From Sphaerotilus montanus (GTDB taxonomy: Bacteria; Pseudomonadota; Gammaproteobacteria; Burkholderiales; Burkholderiaceae_C): a stretch of 64,000 bases of DNA. Position numbers and translations under genes: made by a program. Below are positions 36,122-44,187 of the stretch, piece by piece; the stretch's first letter is position 1, and every line of letters starts with the position of its first letter. The notes beneath the pieces were generated by a model. It ran no database searches, had not been told where the DNA came from, and saw only the letters and a list, made by a program, of their open reading frames with translations. The stretch covers positions 3,162,001-3,226,000 of the forward strand of contig NZ_JACCFH010000001.1 in NCBI RefSeq assembly GCF_013410775.1, read 5' to 3'.

Positions 36122-36138
36122 GGTGCAGTTGTGGTGCA
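36122..36138 (+). promoter_or_regulatory. Tandem GGTGCA half-sites (possible NtrC sites)
   Basis: GGTGCA at 36122-36127 and again at 36133-36138 are 11 bp apart, one helical turn, on the same face. A reverse half GCACCA is at 36158-36163. GGTGCA is the half-site of the NtrC consensus. They lie some 30-45 bp upstream of the sigma-54-like element. Confidence 0.4.
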
Positions 36139-36166
36139 TTCGGGCGAGGGAATAAACGCACCAACT

Positions 36167-36183
36167 CGGCACAAAACGTGCTT
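36167..36183 (+). promoter_or_regulatory. Sigma-54-like promoter of amtB
   Basis: CGGCACAAAACGTGCTT keeps the GG-N10-GC core (GG at 36168-36169, GC at 36180-36181) and most of the TGGCAC...TTGCT consensus. Transcription would start near 36193, 60 bp before amtB. Sigma-54/NtrC control of ammonium transporters is well known; this site is a sequence match only. Confidence 0.5.
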
Positions 36184-36252
36184 GTTTGGTGCTTTTGCAG
36201 GCTGCGGGCGCCTCCCTGCGGTGCATATCAACCCCTCCCCCTTCGAGACTCC

Positions 36253-37455
36253 ATGGATACCTTGAAACAGGGCGCCGATGCGCTCTTCATCCTGCTGGGC
36301 GCCATCATGGTGCTGGCCATGCATGCCGGATTTGCCTTTCTGGAACTGGGCACGGTGCGCAAGAAGAACCAGGTCAATGCGCTGGTCAAGATCCTGGTCG
36401 ATTTCGCCGTGTCGACCATTGCCTATTTCTTCGTGGGCTACACCGTCGCGTACGGCGTCGACTTCTTCACCGGCGCCGAGGCGCTCGCGGCGAAGAACGG
36501 CTACGAGCTGGTCAAGTTCTTCTTCCTGCTGACCTTTGCCGCGGCCATTCCGGCGATCGTCTCGGGCGGCATTGCCGAGCGGGCGCGCTTCAACCCGCAA
36601 CTGCTGGCCACGGCCATCATCGTCGGGCTGATCTACCCGCTGTCGGAAGGGGTGGCATGGAACCAGCGGTTCGGCGTGCAGGCCTGGCTGAAGGGCACGT
36701 TCGGCGCGGAGTTCCATGACTTCGCGGGCAGCGTGGTGGTCCACGCGGTGGGTGGCTGGATCGGGCTGGCGGCGGTCCTGCTGCTGGGCGCGCGCAGCAA
36801 CCGCTACCGCAAGGATGGCGCGATGAGCGCCCACCCGCCGTCGAGCATCCCTTTCCTCGCACTGGGGGCGTGGATCCTGGCGGTGGGCTGGTTCGGCTTC
36901 AACGTGATGAGCGCGCAGACGCTGGACAAGATCTCCGGGCTGGTGGCCGTCAACTCGCTGATGGCGATGGTCGGCGGCACGCTGGTGGCCGTGCTGATGG
37001 GCCGCAACGACCCGGGCTTTGCCTACAACGGCCCGCTCGCCGGGCTGGTCGCCGTGTGCGCCGGATCCGACCTGATGCACCCGGCGGGCGCGCTGGTGGT
37101 GGGCGGCATCGCCGGGGCGATCTTCGTGCAGATGTTCACCCTGACGCAGAACCGCTGGAAGATCGACGACGTGCTCGGCGTCTGGCCGCTGCACGGGCTG
37201 TGTGGCGCCTGGGGCGGCATTGCCTGCGGCCTCTTCGGCCAGACGGCGCTGGGCGGCCTCGGCGGGGTCAGCCTGGCCAGCCAGACCATCGGCACGGTGA
37301 TGGCGGTGGTCTGGGCCCTGGCCGGTGGCTTCGTGGTCTACGGCGGCATCAAGGCGCTGATCGGGATCCGGCTGAGCCAGGAAGAGGAATTCGAGGGCGC
37401 CGACCTGTCGATCCACAAGATTGGTTCCACGCCGGACCGCGAGGTGAGCTGGTAA
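36253..37455 (+). CDS. amtB: Ammonium transporter AmtB
   Basis: A 400-residue Amt/Rh channel with eleven membrane segments, starting MDTLKQGADALFILLGAIMV. The twin pore histidines lie in DFAGSVVVHAVGG and WPLHGLCGAWGG; GGIAERARFNPQ and GWFGFNVMSA are also typical. There is no long N-terminal extension or signal peptide. No glnK gene adjoins it, unlike many proteobacteria. A GGCCGC-GGG-GCGGCC hairpin at 37489-37503 follows, without a T tract. Confidence 0.94.
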   Translation: MDTLKQGADALFILLGAIMVLAMHAGFAFLELGTVRKKNQVNALVKILVDFAVSTIAYFFVGYTVAYGVDFFTGAEALAAKNGYELVKFFFLLTFAAAIPAIVSGGIAERARFNPQLLATAIIVGLIYPLSEGVAWNQRFGVQAWLKGTFGAEFHDFAGSVVVHAVGGWIGLAAVLLLGARSNRYRKDGAMSAHPPSSIPFLALGAWILAVGWFGFNVMSAQTLDKISGLVAVNSLMAMVGGTLVAVLMGRNDPGFAYNGPLAGLVAVCAGSDLMHPAGALVVGGIAGAIFVQMFTLTQNRWKIDDVLGVWPLHGLCGAWGGIACGLFGQTALGGLGGVSLASQTIGTVMAVVWALAGGFVVYGGIKALIGIRLSQEEEFEGADLSIHKIGSTPDREVSW

Positions 37456-37862
37456 GCGCTGCGCTGTTGGGTGGCTGGTACGGACCTGGGCCGCGGGGCG
37501 GCCTCAAGATGTGACAAGGCGTATTGCAACCATCTGCCGATGGTTTGCGATGCGCCTTTTATTTTGATTTGATTTTATTGTGCAACCCCTTGAACGTGGG
37601 GGTTATGCCTATTTATGCAGATGCAAAAGTCACGACTCAATCCGGATCGGCCATATCAGGAGATATCTGGGTCCAGGGCGTGTCGAGGCGTCTAACACAA
37701 GGAATTGCATTGCAATCGTGTGAGATAGGCGGGTTTTCTGATCGAGACTTCCCCCGGGTCAGGGGGGTGTGCTGTGAAATTTCCAAAATGATCGTTATAG
37801 TAAAAATGAAATTTGCCACAGCCACTACCGACGCTGGCACGTCGAAATTCAGGAGAATTCTC
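37456..37862 (+). other. Intergenic region upstream of the first PEP-CTERM-like gene
   Basis: A 407-bp gap, less GC-rich than its surroundings. It holds the weak hairpin after amtB, a perfect 13-bp palindrome ATTGCATTGCAAT (37704-37716) and an A/T-rich stretch (GATCGTTATAGTAAAAATG, 37788-37808) that may be the promoter core. No gene seen; ribosome-binding AGGAG precedes the ATG at 37863. Confidence 0.5.
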
Positions 37863-38678
37863 ATGCTCAAGAAACTCGTTTATGCACTCGCTCTGACCGG
37901 TCTGGCCAGCGGCCAGGCGTTCGCGCTGACCGATGCCGGCTTCGAAAACGCCAACAACTGGGTGACCCCGATCGGCGGCCTGACCCGCGTGGACTATGGT
38001 TCGCCGCAAGCCCGCGTCCTCGTGCGCGATGACGCATACGACATGCAAGCCGATGGTTTCGGTGGCGTCGTGACGGCTCCTGACGGAACGGCCATCGGCG
38101 ACATCACTGTGGATGCCGTTCCGACTGCATCGCTTCCGGGCTCCGTAGGCGTGGGTTCCAGCTTTGGCCTGATCGAAACCTGTGCGGCCAACATCCAGAT
38201 AGGTAATTGCAGTGCCGCCGGCATGGCGTTCAGCTTCAACCTCGGTGGCCCGGTTTCCACTTACGGCGACTTCTTTCTCGTGCGCCTCATGACGGCCGAC
38301 TACGAGCGTGACTTCAACGACAAGGTCACGGTCACCTACTACGGTACGGCTGGCGTCCTGGGCACGGACCATGTGTCGGTGTTCTCCGAAAATCCGGCCG
38401 ATCCGTACTGGATTGAAACCCAAGGCTACCCTGACTCCAACTGGGCAGCCTTTGGCGTTCCGGTCGGCACCAATGCGATCCAGGTTCAGGTGGAAAACGT
38501 TGCGGCGCTGGGTCAGCCGGCAGGCTACAACCTCTACAACCGTCCCGTCGTCGCCATCGACTACGCTGCTGCGGTGGCCGTGTCGCCCGTGCCGGAAGCC
38601 GACGTCACGGCCATGATGCTGGCCGGTCTTGGCGTGCTGGGCATGGTCTCGCGCCGCCGCACCAAGCGCGCTGCCTGA
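37863..38678 (+). CDS. PEP-CTERM-like exported surface protein, paralogue 1
   Basis: A 271-residue protein with a signal peptide (MLKKLVYALALTGLASGQAF) and a mature start TDAGFEN. A beta-rich body carries a cysteine pair (CAANIQIGNC). The C-terminal sorting tail is VPEADVTAMMLAGLGVLG followed by MVSRRR. This is the tripartite PEP-CTERM design (motif, membrane helix, Arg cluster) with PEA replacing PEP. Such proteins are processed by exosortases and usually occur with exopolysaccharide loci, as here. Function beyond surface or sheath association is unknown. It is paralogous to the next gene. Confidence 0.82.
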   Translation: MLKKLVYALALTGLASGQAFALTDAGFENANNWVTPIGGLTRVDYGSPQARVLVRDDAYDMQADGFGGVVTAPDGTAIGDITVDAVPTASLPGSVGVGSSFGLIETCAANIQIGNCSAAGMAFSFNLGGPVSTYGDFFLVRLMTADYERDFNDKVTVTYYGTAGVLGTDHVSVFSENPADPYWIETQGYPDSNWAAFGVPVGTNAIQVQVENVAALGQPAGYNLYNRPVVAIDYAAAVAVSPVPEADVTAMMLAGLGVLGMVSRRRTKRAA

Positions 38679-38738
38679 ATCCAGCCGGATGGCTGTGTGA
38701 CTTCTGGCATGAAATAAAGTCCAGAGTCGTTATTCAGC

Positions 38739-38770
38739 AAAAAGGCACCTACTTCGGTAGGTGCCTTTTT
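38739..38770 (+). terminator. Rho-independent terminator
   Basis: A perfect stem AAAAAGGCACCTAC / GTAGGTGCCTTTTT with a TTCG tetraloop and T run ends the first PEP-CTERM-like gene. A strong canonical terminator. Confidence 0.95.
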
Positions 38771-38783
38771 CATTTGCGGTACC

Positions 38784-38796
38784 CCTTGGTCCAAGG
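38784..38796. promoter_or_regulatory. 13-bp palindrome CCTTGG-T-CCAAGG
   Basis: A perfect inverted repeat with 6-bp arms lies about 100 bp upstream of the second PEP-CTERM-like gene; a partial repeat TTGGTCCTTG follows at once. It may be an operator. No regulator is known. Confidence 0.35.
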
Positions 38797-38899
38797 TTGG
38801 TCCTTGCTTGTACCAATCTGGTCGATACGATGACTTGGCGTGGGAAGCTTGGCTGCAGTTGCTGCCAACCGCGCCACTTTTCAGTCCAAGGAGTCATAA

Positions 38900-39622
38900 A
38901 TGATCAGGAAGTTTGTTGTTTCGGCCTCGCTGGCGGCTTGCGCTGCCACCCCCGCTCTGGCGTTGACCAACCCGGGTTTCGAGGATTCTCTGGGTGCCAA
39001 CCCGACGGGTTGGATCACTGTTCCGATGGGCGCCCCTGCGACGACGGGCAGCCTGACGGCTGTCGTCAGCAACACGCCCGCGACGGTCATTGACGATGGG
39101 TATCTGTACTACCCGGACTACACCGCCGATGACGGTGCTGGTGGCATCGCGGCCATGGCGGGCAACCACTTCGGTCTGCTGGAGACCTGCCCGGTGACCA
39201 CGGCAGCCACTGCCTGCAATTTTTCGGCGGTCTACTCGTTCAACCTCGCTGGTCCGGTGTCGACCTACGGCGACATCATGTGGATGCGCCTGCTGACGCA
39301 GGACTGGGAAGCCAATCACGACGACTACGTCAGCGTGTCCTACTTCGGAGCGGGCTCCACGACCGCCCTGGCGACCGACACGATTTCTGCTTCGACGATG
39401 TCGCCGGTGGATTCTGGCTGGCAGGGTTTCGGCGTGCCGGTCGGTACCCAGAGCCTGCAGATCTCGCTGGTCAATGTCGGTGATGTCTACAACCGCCCGG
39501 TTGCCGCACTGGACTACCAGTTTGCTGCACCGGTGCCGGAAGCGGACGTGACCGCCATGATGCTGGCCGGCCTGGGCGTGCTCGGTCTGGTGGCTCGCCG
39601 CCGCAACCGCACGGCGAAGTAA
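38900..39622 (+). CDS. PEP-CTERM-like exported surface protein, paralogue 2
   Basis: A 240-residue protein with signal peptide (MIRKFVVSASLAACAATPAL) and mature start TNPGFED. It shares with its neighbour the FGLLETC...C cysteine pair, the SFNLAGPVSTYGD motif and an almost identical tail (PVPEADVTAMMLAGLGVLG, then LVARRR). The pair arose by tandem duplication and divergence. An AAGGAG ribosome-binding site precedes the ATG. It has its own promoter region, since a strong terminator separates it from paralogue 1. Confidence 0.82.
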   Translation: MIRKFVVSASLAACAATPALALTNPGFEDSLGANPTGWITVPMGAPATTGSLTAVVSNTPATVIDDGYLYYPDYTADDGAGGIAAMAGNHFGLLETCPVTTAATACNFSAVYSFNLAGPVSTYGDIMWMRLLTQDWEANHDDYVSVSYFGAGSTTALATDTISASTMSPVDSGWQGFGVPVGTQSLQISLVNVGDVYNRPVAALDYQFAAPVPEADVTAMMLAGLGVLGLVARRRNRTAK

Positions 39623-39627
39623 GCACC

Positions 39628-39647
39628 GAGCAGCCTTCTGGCTGCTC
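39628..39647 (+). other. Hairpin following paralogue 2
   Basis: GAGCAGCC-TTCT-GGCTGCTC is a perfect 8-bp stem with a tetraloop right after the stop codon. It has no T tract and precedes the true terminator by 5 bp; it may protect the mRNA 3' end. Confidence 0.5.
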
Positions 39648-39651
39648 AAGC

Positions 39652-39681
39652 AAAACCGCCTGCATGTGCAGGCGGTTTTTT
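39652..39681. terminator. Bidirectional rho-independent terminator
   Basis: Stem CCGCCTGCA / TGCAGGCGG flanked by AAAA and TTTTTT lies between convergent genes and can stop transcription from both. Its last T is also the first base of the minus-strand VpsP-like stop codon. Confidence 0.92.
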
Positions 39682-40301
39682 CATGGTCTGGCGGTGGATT
39701 CGTCCAGCTTGGCGGACAGACCTGGCTTGCGGGCCTCGACCCACTCGCGGATGTCGTCTGGCGCGAATGGCCAGACCTGGGAAGCGATGTACACCAGCGT
39801 CTCGGTCACCTCGCCCTCGCGCGGACCCAGCCGCGCGGCCTCGCGCCACGACTTGAACAGCACTTCCGTCGTCTCGTTGACCGCGTACTGCATCAGCGCG
39901 AGGTTGGCCCAGGCCATGGCGTGGGTGGGGCGCAGCCGGATCGAGGCCTCCTGGTGAACCAGCGCTTCCCGGTAGGCCGCGACTTCCGGAGAATCCGCCG
40001 CCCCGGTGGTCCAGAGTTCCCGGCCCCGGATGCCATGGAGCTGGGCGAGGGCATCGTGCAGCGTCGCATCTCGGGGCGTGAGGGCGATGGCGTCCTGCAG
40101 CGACTGGCGCGCCTGCTCCCACTGCTCCGGGGTATGGGTCATCTTGCCGGCGGCCCATTTGCTCACGTCATGGCGGGTGACGGACGAGGTCCAGTCCGCC
40201 GCCATCAGCACGGCAGCCTGCTGCACGACACATGCCGTGACCACGCACAGCGTGCCTGCCAGCAATCGATTCAGCCAGCGGTGTCGCGTTGAAACGGCCA
40301 T
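39681..40301 (-). CDS. VpsP-like TPR protein of the EPS locus
   Basis: A 206-residue protein with one N-terminal membrane segment (LLAGTLCVVTACVVQQAAVLM) and then helical tetratricopeptide-like repeats (WEQARQSLQDAIALTPRDATLHDALAQ and AYREALVHQEASIRLRPTHA in halves). It resembles VpsP-family proteins of exopolysaccharide loci in Burkholderiales and likely faces the periplasm. It follows the PHP phosphatase gene by 18 bp in the same operon. The exact role is unknown. Confidence 0.7.
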   Translation of the reverse strand: MAVSTRHRWLNRLLAGTLCVVTACVVQQAAVLMAADWTSSVTRHDVSKWAAGKMTHTPEQWEQARQSLQDAIALTPRDATLHDALAQLHGIRGRELWTTGAADSPEVAAYREALVHQEASIRLRPTHAMAWANLALMQYAVNETTEVLFKSWREAARLGPREGEVTETLVYIASQVWPFAPDDIREWVEARKPGLSAKLDESTARP

Positions 40302-40319
40302 GCCTGCACGGATCTCCGG

Positions 40320-41927
40320 TCAGCGCCGACGTGTCGGCAGGGGATTCAGGTCGCTCAGGCGAAAGCCCTGTCGCTTGCCATCCGGTGTGGTCACGGGCAG
40401 CAGGTTCGGTGCTGGTTCGACCTGGTCCCGCACCGCCTGGCCCAGCGATCTCGACACTGCCGCGATGCTGCTGTCCTGGCGGTCGCGCTGGTGTCCGGCC
40501 TGGGCCAGCGGCACGGGCCGGGGAGGGGCCTGGTGGATGCGTGCAATCTCGACGGGGCTGGGCACGATCGGACGCGGCGCCACCTCGTTCAGACGCAGCC
40601 CCCGTGCGGCCGGGGGCCACGCCGGTTCGGCCACAGGTGCGGGAGCTGGTGCTGTCACCGCCGCCGCGATCAGCACAGGTTCTGCACGCAGCAGTACCGC
40701 GGGGGCTGGTGCGGGTGCGGGTGCCGGTGCGGGCGCGGGCGCGGGAGGTGCTGCTTCCACCACCACTGGTACGACCACTGGTGCGAATGCTGCTGCCACT
40801 GCGACTGTCCTGACCGCGGGCATGGCGAACTCCGCAGGGGGCTGGGCCTTCTGACGGGGCGCCGGCGGGGCAGCGGGCGCCTGCCCGAACACCGGCAGCA
40901 GCCAGTCTTCCGAAGGCTCTTCCCGGGGCCGGGGTTGCTGCGGTGACGCGGTGTCGCGGCCCGGGCTGCTGGCCTCGTGCAGCAGCGAGACGCTGTTCAG
41001 ATCATCGAGCACCGCGTCGATGCGGAAATCGATCAGTGACCACGCCTGCTGCTCCGTGCTGCTCTGGCCTGGCGCAGCGGTCGGCGCGGGCTCGGTGGCC
41101 CCGCCCAGCATCAGGTCCACCGACCACTGCGCGTCCGCCTCCAGTGGCGACAGGGTGGGCAGGTCCCTGAACACGAGCCGCTGTCCGCCCGACTGGACGG
41201 CGAACGAGGACACGCCTGCGATCTCCGTCGGCTGCGTCCTGGTGAGTCGCAGCGCCAGTGCCTCGTCGAAGTGCTCCACCAGCCAGTCGCGTGCAGCGCC
41301 CATGCGGGGCCGCCGGCTCGACCGGTTGTGGGCATCGGTGGCGATCACGTCGACCCACCCGGCGTCGAGCAGGGTCCGTGCCGTCGCCTGCGCCCGGGTG
41401 CCGAAATCGCCGAGCAGCGATCCCGCCGTGACCTGGAACTTGCAGCCGAGGCGGCGCAAGGCTTCCAGCCGCGTCGGCTGCTCCATCACCGCCTTGTTGC
41501 GCTCCGGGTGGGCCATCAGCGGCGTGATGCCGCGGTCCATCATCATCCCCATCAGCTTGTCGGTGCCGACGGGAATCTGGCCATCCGGCAACTCGATCAA
41601 CGATGTGGACGGCCCGACCAGACTGCCATTCAGCATCGGCAGCCGGCGCGACTCGATCCAGTCGAGGATCTCCGGGCAGATCCGCACTTCGGCCGCCCAG
41701 GTCATCGTCAGATCGATGCCGGCGTCCGACACCGCGGCCTGGAACTCGTCAAACACCGCGCTGATCCGCGCCGCGGTGTTGTCGAACACCCCGAGGTAGA
41801 TGTGGGGCGTGGCGACGATGTGCTCGATGCCGTCTTCGGCCAGCGCCCGTGCCAGCGCCAGAGCGTCTTCCATCGTGCGCGGGCCGTCATCGATGCCCGG
41901 CAGGACGTGTACGTGCAGATCTAACAT
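40320..41927 (-). CDS. CpsB/YwqE-type PHP tyrosine phosphatase with long Pro/Ala-rich C-terminal extension
   Basis: A 535-residue protein. Residues 1-235 are a complete PHP-domain phosphatase with metal ligands in DLHVHVLPGIDDGP, TPHIY, the Glu of WAAEV, MAHPERN and TDAHN. CpsB enzymes dephosphorylate the EPS tyrosine kinase, whose gene lies 14 bp upstream. Usual length is about 245 residues; here another 300 residues follow. They are Pro/Ala-rich and probably disordered, with an (Ala-Pro)n run near 415-430 and a basic end (LNPLPTRRR). The extension keeps reading frame and codon use, so it seems real. No domain was recognised in it. Confidence 0.85.
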   Translation of the reverse strand: MLDLHVHVLPGIDDGPRTMEDALALARALAEDGIEHIVATPHIYLGVFDNTAARISAVFDEFQAAVSDAGIDLTMTWAAEVRICPEILDWIESRRLPMLNGSLVGPSTSLIELPDGQIPVGTDKLMGMMMDRGITPLMAHPERNKAVMEQPTRLEALRRLGCKFQVTAGSLLGDFGTRAQATARTLLDAGWVDVIATDAHNRSSRRPRMGAARDWLVEHFDEALALRLTRTQPTEIAGVSSFAVQSGGQRLVFRDLPTLSPLEADAQWSVDLMLGGATEPAPTAAPGQSSTEQQAWSLIDFRIDAVLDDLNSVSLLHEASSPGRDTASPQQPRPREEPSEDWLLPVFGQAPAAPPAPRQKAQPPAEFAMPAVRTVAVAAAFAPVVVPVVVEAAPPAPAPAPAPAPAPAPAVLLRAEPVLIAAAVTAPAPAPVAEPAWPPAARGLRLNEVAPRPIVPSPVEIARIHQAPPRPVPLAQAGHQRDRQDSSIAAVSRSLGQAVRDQVEPAPNLLPVTTPDGKRQGFRLSDLNPLPTRRR

Positions 41928-41941
41928 GGGTTCGGTCGGTC

Positions 41942-44179
41942 TCAGGCTTTGGATTGCTGAGAATAGCCGTGGTAGTAGGTATTGCCGTAACCACCGTTGA
42001 CAGACTCGCCGTAGTAGCGCTGTGCCTCGTCGAAGTCCAGGCCGTTGACGATCACGCCCATGATGTTGGCCCCCGAGCGCTGCAGCCGGTTCAGGCCCTT
42101 GCGGATCACCGGCACCGGCGTTTCGGTGGCGCGCACCACATAGATCGTGCTGGTGGCCATCGGCGCCACGGCCATGGCGTCACTCACCAGCTCCACCGGC
42201 GGGGTGTCGATGATGATGAAATCCAGCTGCGGCTGCAGGTGGCGCAGCACGTCCTTGAAGCGCTGGGACACCAGCAGATCCAGCGGGTTCGGCGGCACAT
42301 CGCCCGAGGGCATCACGAGCAGCGAGCTGCCCTCGATCTGGTGCACACAATCCTTCAGCGTGGACGAGCCGGTCACCAGGTTGGACAGCCCCTTGGCGTT
42401 GGCGGCCATGCCGAGCCGCACGCCCACCTGCGGGCGGCGCATGTCGGCGTCGATCAGCAGCGTGCGCTTGGTCTGTGCCAGGGCCAGGGCCAGGTTGATC
42501 GAGGTCGAGGTCTTGCCCTCGGACGGCACGCTCGACGTCACCATGATCAGGCGGTGCCGCTGGTCCACGTCCGAGAGCTGGATGCCCGTGCGCGCGGTCC
42601 GGATCGCCTCCGCGTGGTGCGAATTCGGCTCGCGGATGAACATCGTGGCCACGTTCTCCAGCGCCTCGCCGCTCAGGGCCGGCAGCACCGCCAGCACCGG
42701 CTGCTGCAGCTTGAGTTCGGCCGATTCGCTGCCCTTGATGGTGTTGTCCATGCGCTCCAGCAGGACTGCACCCATGGCGCCGATCATCAGGCCCAGCACG
42801 AAGGCCACCAGGATGATCTGCCCCTTGTTGGGGCGCACCGGAATGGTCGTCACCACGGCCGGATCGACGATCCGGGCCACGGCGGCCTGCAGGTCGCTGC
42901 CGGCGTCCATCTCCTTGGCGCGGCTCATGAACAGGTCATACAGCTGCTTGTTGGAGCTGACTTCACGCTCCAGCACCTGCAGCTGGAACTCCTTGCGGTT
43001 CACGTCCTGCACGCCGCCCGTGGCCGAGGTGAGGGCTGTTTCCAGCGACTTCTCGGCTTGCCGGGCCAGGTTGTATTCCTGCACCATGCTGCGCGCCACC
43101 GAGCGGCGCTGCTGCGCCAGATAGCGCTGGGCCGACGCCAGCGACGACTGCGCTTCCTGCATCTTGATGTGGTTGGGCCCCAGGTTCTCCGACAGCTCGG
43201 CGACCAGCTTCTGTGCGGCCGCTTCCTGGCGCAGCGCCTCTTGCACCGTCGGGTTGTTGGCGACGGACGGCACGTTGCTGTAGTCGCTGTTGCTGGTGTT
43301 GGCGACCATGTTGTAGGTGCCTTCCAGCTGCATCCGCCGGGCGCGCGCTTCCGCCAGCCGCTGGCTGACTTCGCCGATCTGCATGCCTGCCAGGCCTTGC
43401 GCCGAGCCGCTCAAATTGATCAGGCCCTTTTCTTCGCGGTAAGCCTGCAGTGCCTTTTCCGATTCCAGCAGGTTTTCGCGCAGCGTCGTGGCGCGCTTTT
43501 CCAGCCAGCCGTTGAGGCCCTGGGCCAGCTTGAACTTGGCGTCACGGTCGGATTCGATGTAGTTGGCCGAGATGTCGTTGGCCACGCGGGCTGCGAGCTT
43601 GGCGTCCGGCGAGTCGAAGCTGACCTTGACCAGCTGGCTCAACCGCACAGGCTCGATGCTCAGATTCGACATGAGCGGCTTCACGGTGGAGTCCGCCAGT
43701 GTTTCCTCCGTCCAGTCCGTCTGTGCCGCAGACAGGCCGACCATCGACTTGATCTTGGCCGTGACGCTGGCGTCCGCCTTGCGCGGGTCGAACTCCGGAT
43801 TCGTCCACAGCTTCATCGAGTTCACGGTGCGCAGCGCCACCTCGCGGGACTTCAGGATCTCCACCTGCGTCTGGTAGTGCTCCTTGGTCTGCATCGCCCC
43901 GCCGAGCATGTCCTCCATCGAGAGGAACTTCGGCTTGCCCGGCTCGATCAGCACGGTGGCGGTTGACCGGTAGACCGGTGTCATCGAGAACGCCACCGCC
44001 GCGCCCAGTGCAGCCAGCGCGGTCGCCAGGCCCAGCACCGGCCACTTGCGCTTCTTGATGCTGCGCCAGTGGTCCAGCAGTGCGAGCTTGCTTTCCTCGG
44101 ACAAGCCCAACTGTACCGGCGCAAAAGGAGGAGCCATCTGCACCGGTGAAGCCGGCGCAGCAACTTGGATTTGATTCAT
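41942..44179 (-). CDS. Polysaccharide co-polymerase and tyrosine autokinase (Wzc type)
   Basis: A 745-residue bacterial tyrosine kinase. An N-terminal membrane segment (VLGLATALAALGAAVAFS) starts a Wzz domain (TATVLIEPG). A large periplasmic coiled-coil region with a GNVR motif (LEREVSSNKQLYDLF) follows, then a second membrane segment (IILVAFVLGLMIGAMG). The kinase has Walker A SSVPSEGKTSTSINLALA, Walker A' LLIDADMRRP and Walker B FIIIDTPP. The C-terminus has a six-tyrosine cluster (YYGESVNGGYGNTYYHGY) for autophosphorylation. It controls EPS chain length and export with the PHP phosphatase. The wza outer-membrane channel is not in this window. Confidence 0.93.
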   Translation of the reverse strand: MNQIQVAAPASPVQMAPPFAPVQLGLSEESKLALLDHWRSIKKRKWPVLGLATALAALGAAVAFSMTPVYRSTATVLIEPGKPKFLSMEDMLGGAMQTKEHYQTQVEILKSREVALRTVNSMKLWTNPEFDPRKADASVTAKIKSMVGLSAAQTDWTEETLADSTVKPLMSNLSIEPVRLSQLVKVSFDSPDAKLAARVANDISANYIESDRDAKFKLAQGLNGWLEKRATTLRENLLESEKALQAYREEKGLINLSGSAQGLAGMQIGEVSQRLAEARARRMQLEGTYNMVANTSNSDYSNVPSVANNPTVQEALRQEAAAQKLVAELSENLGPNHIKMQEAQSSLASAQRYLAQQRRSVARSMVQEYNLARQAEKSLETALTSATGGVQDVNRKEFQLQVLEREVSSNKQLYDLFMSRAKEMDAGSDLQAAVARIVDPAVVTTIPVRPNKGQIILVAFVLGLMIGAMGAVLLERMDNTIKGSESAELKLQQPVLAVLPALSGEALENVATMFIREPNSHHAEAIRTARTGIQLSDVDQRHRLIMVTSSVPSEGKTSTSINLALALAQTKRTLLIDADMRRPQVGVRLGMAANAKGLSNLVTGSSTLKDCVHQIEGSSLLVMPSGDVPPNPLDLLVSQRFKDVLRHLQPQLDFIIIDTPPVELVSDAMAVAPMATSTIYVVRATETPVPVIRKGLNRLQRSGANIMGVIVNGLDFDEAQRYYGESVNGGYGNTYYHGYSQQSKA

Positions 44180-44187
44180 GAAGTGGA

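Larger units (their letters stand above)
35830..36252. other. Intergenic region between rhlE and amtB
   Basis: A 423-bp gap between divergent genes. The right third carries the sigma-54-like amtB promoter and GGTGCA repeats described separately. The left part, the rhlE leader, is GC-rich; I see no RNA gene or conserved ORF in it. Confidence 0.6.

Noticed and set aside
37489-37503. Hairpin after amtB as a full terminator
   Set aside because: Perfect 6-bp stem but no T tract; mentioned only as a weak element.
40700-40750. GC-rich short tandem repeat as a non-coding repeat or CRISPR-like element
   Set aside because: It encodes the Ala-Pro run of the PHP phosphatase tail, in frame; there are no spacers.
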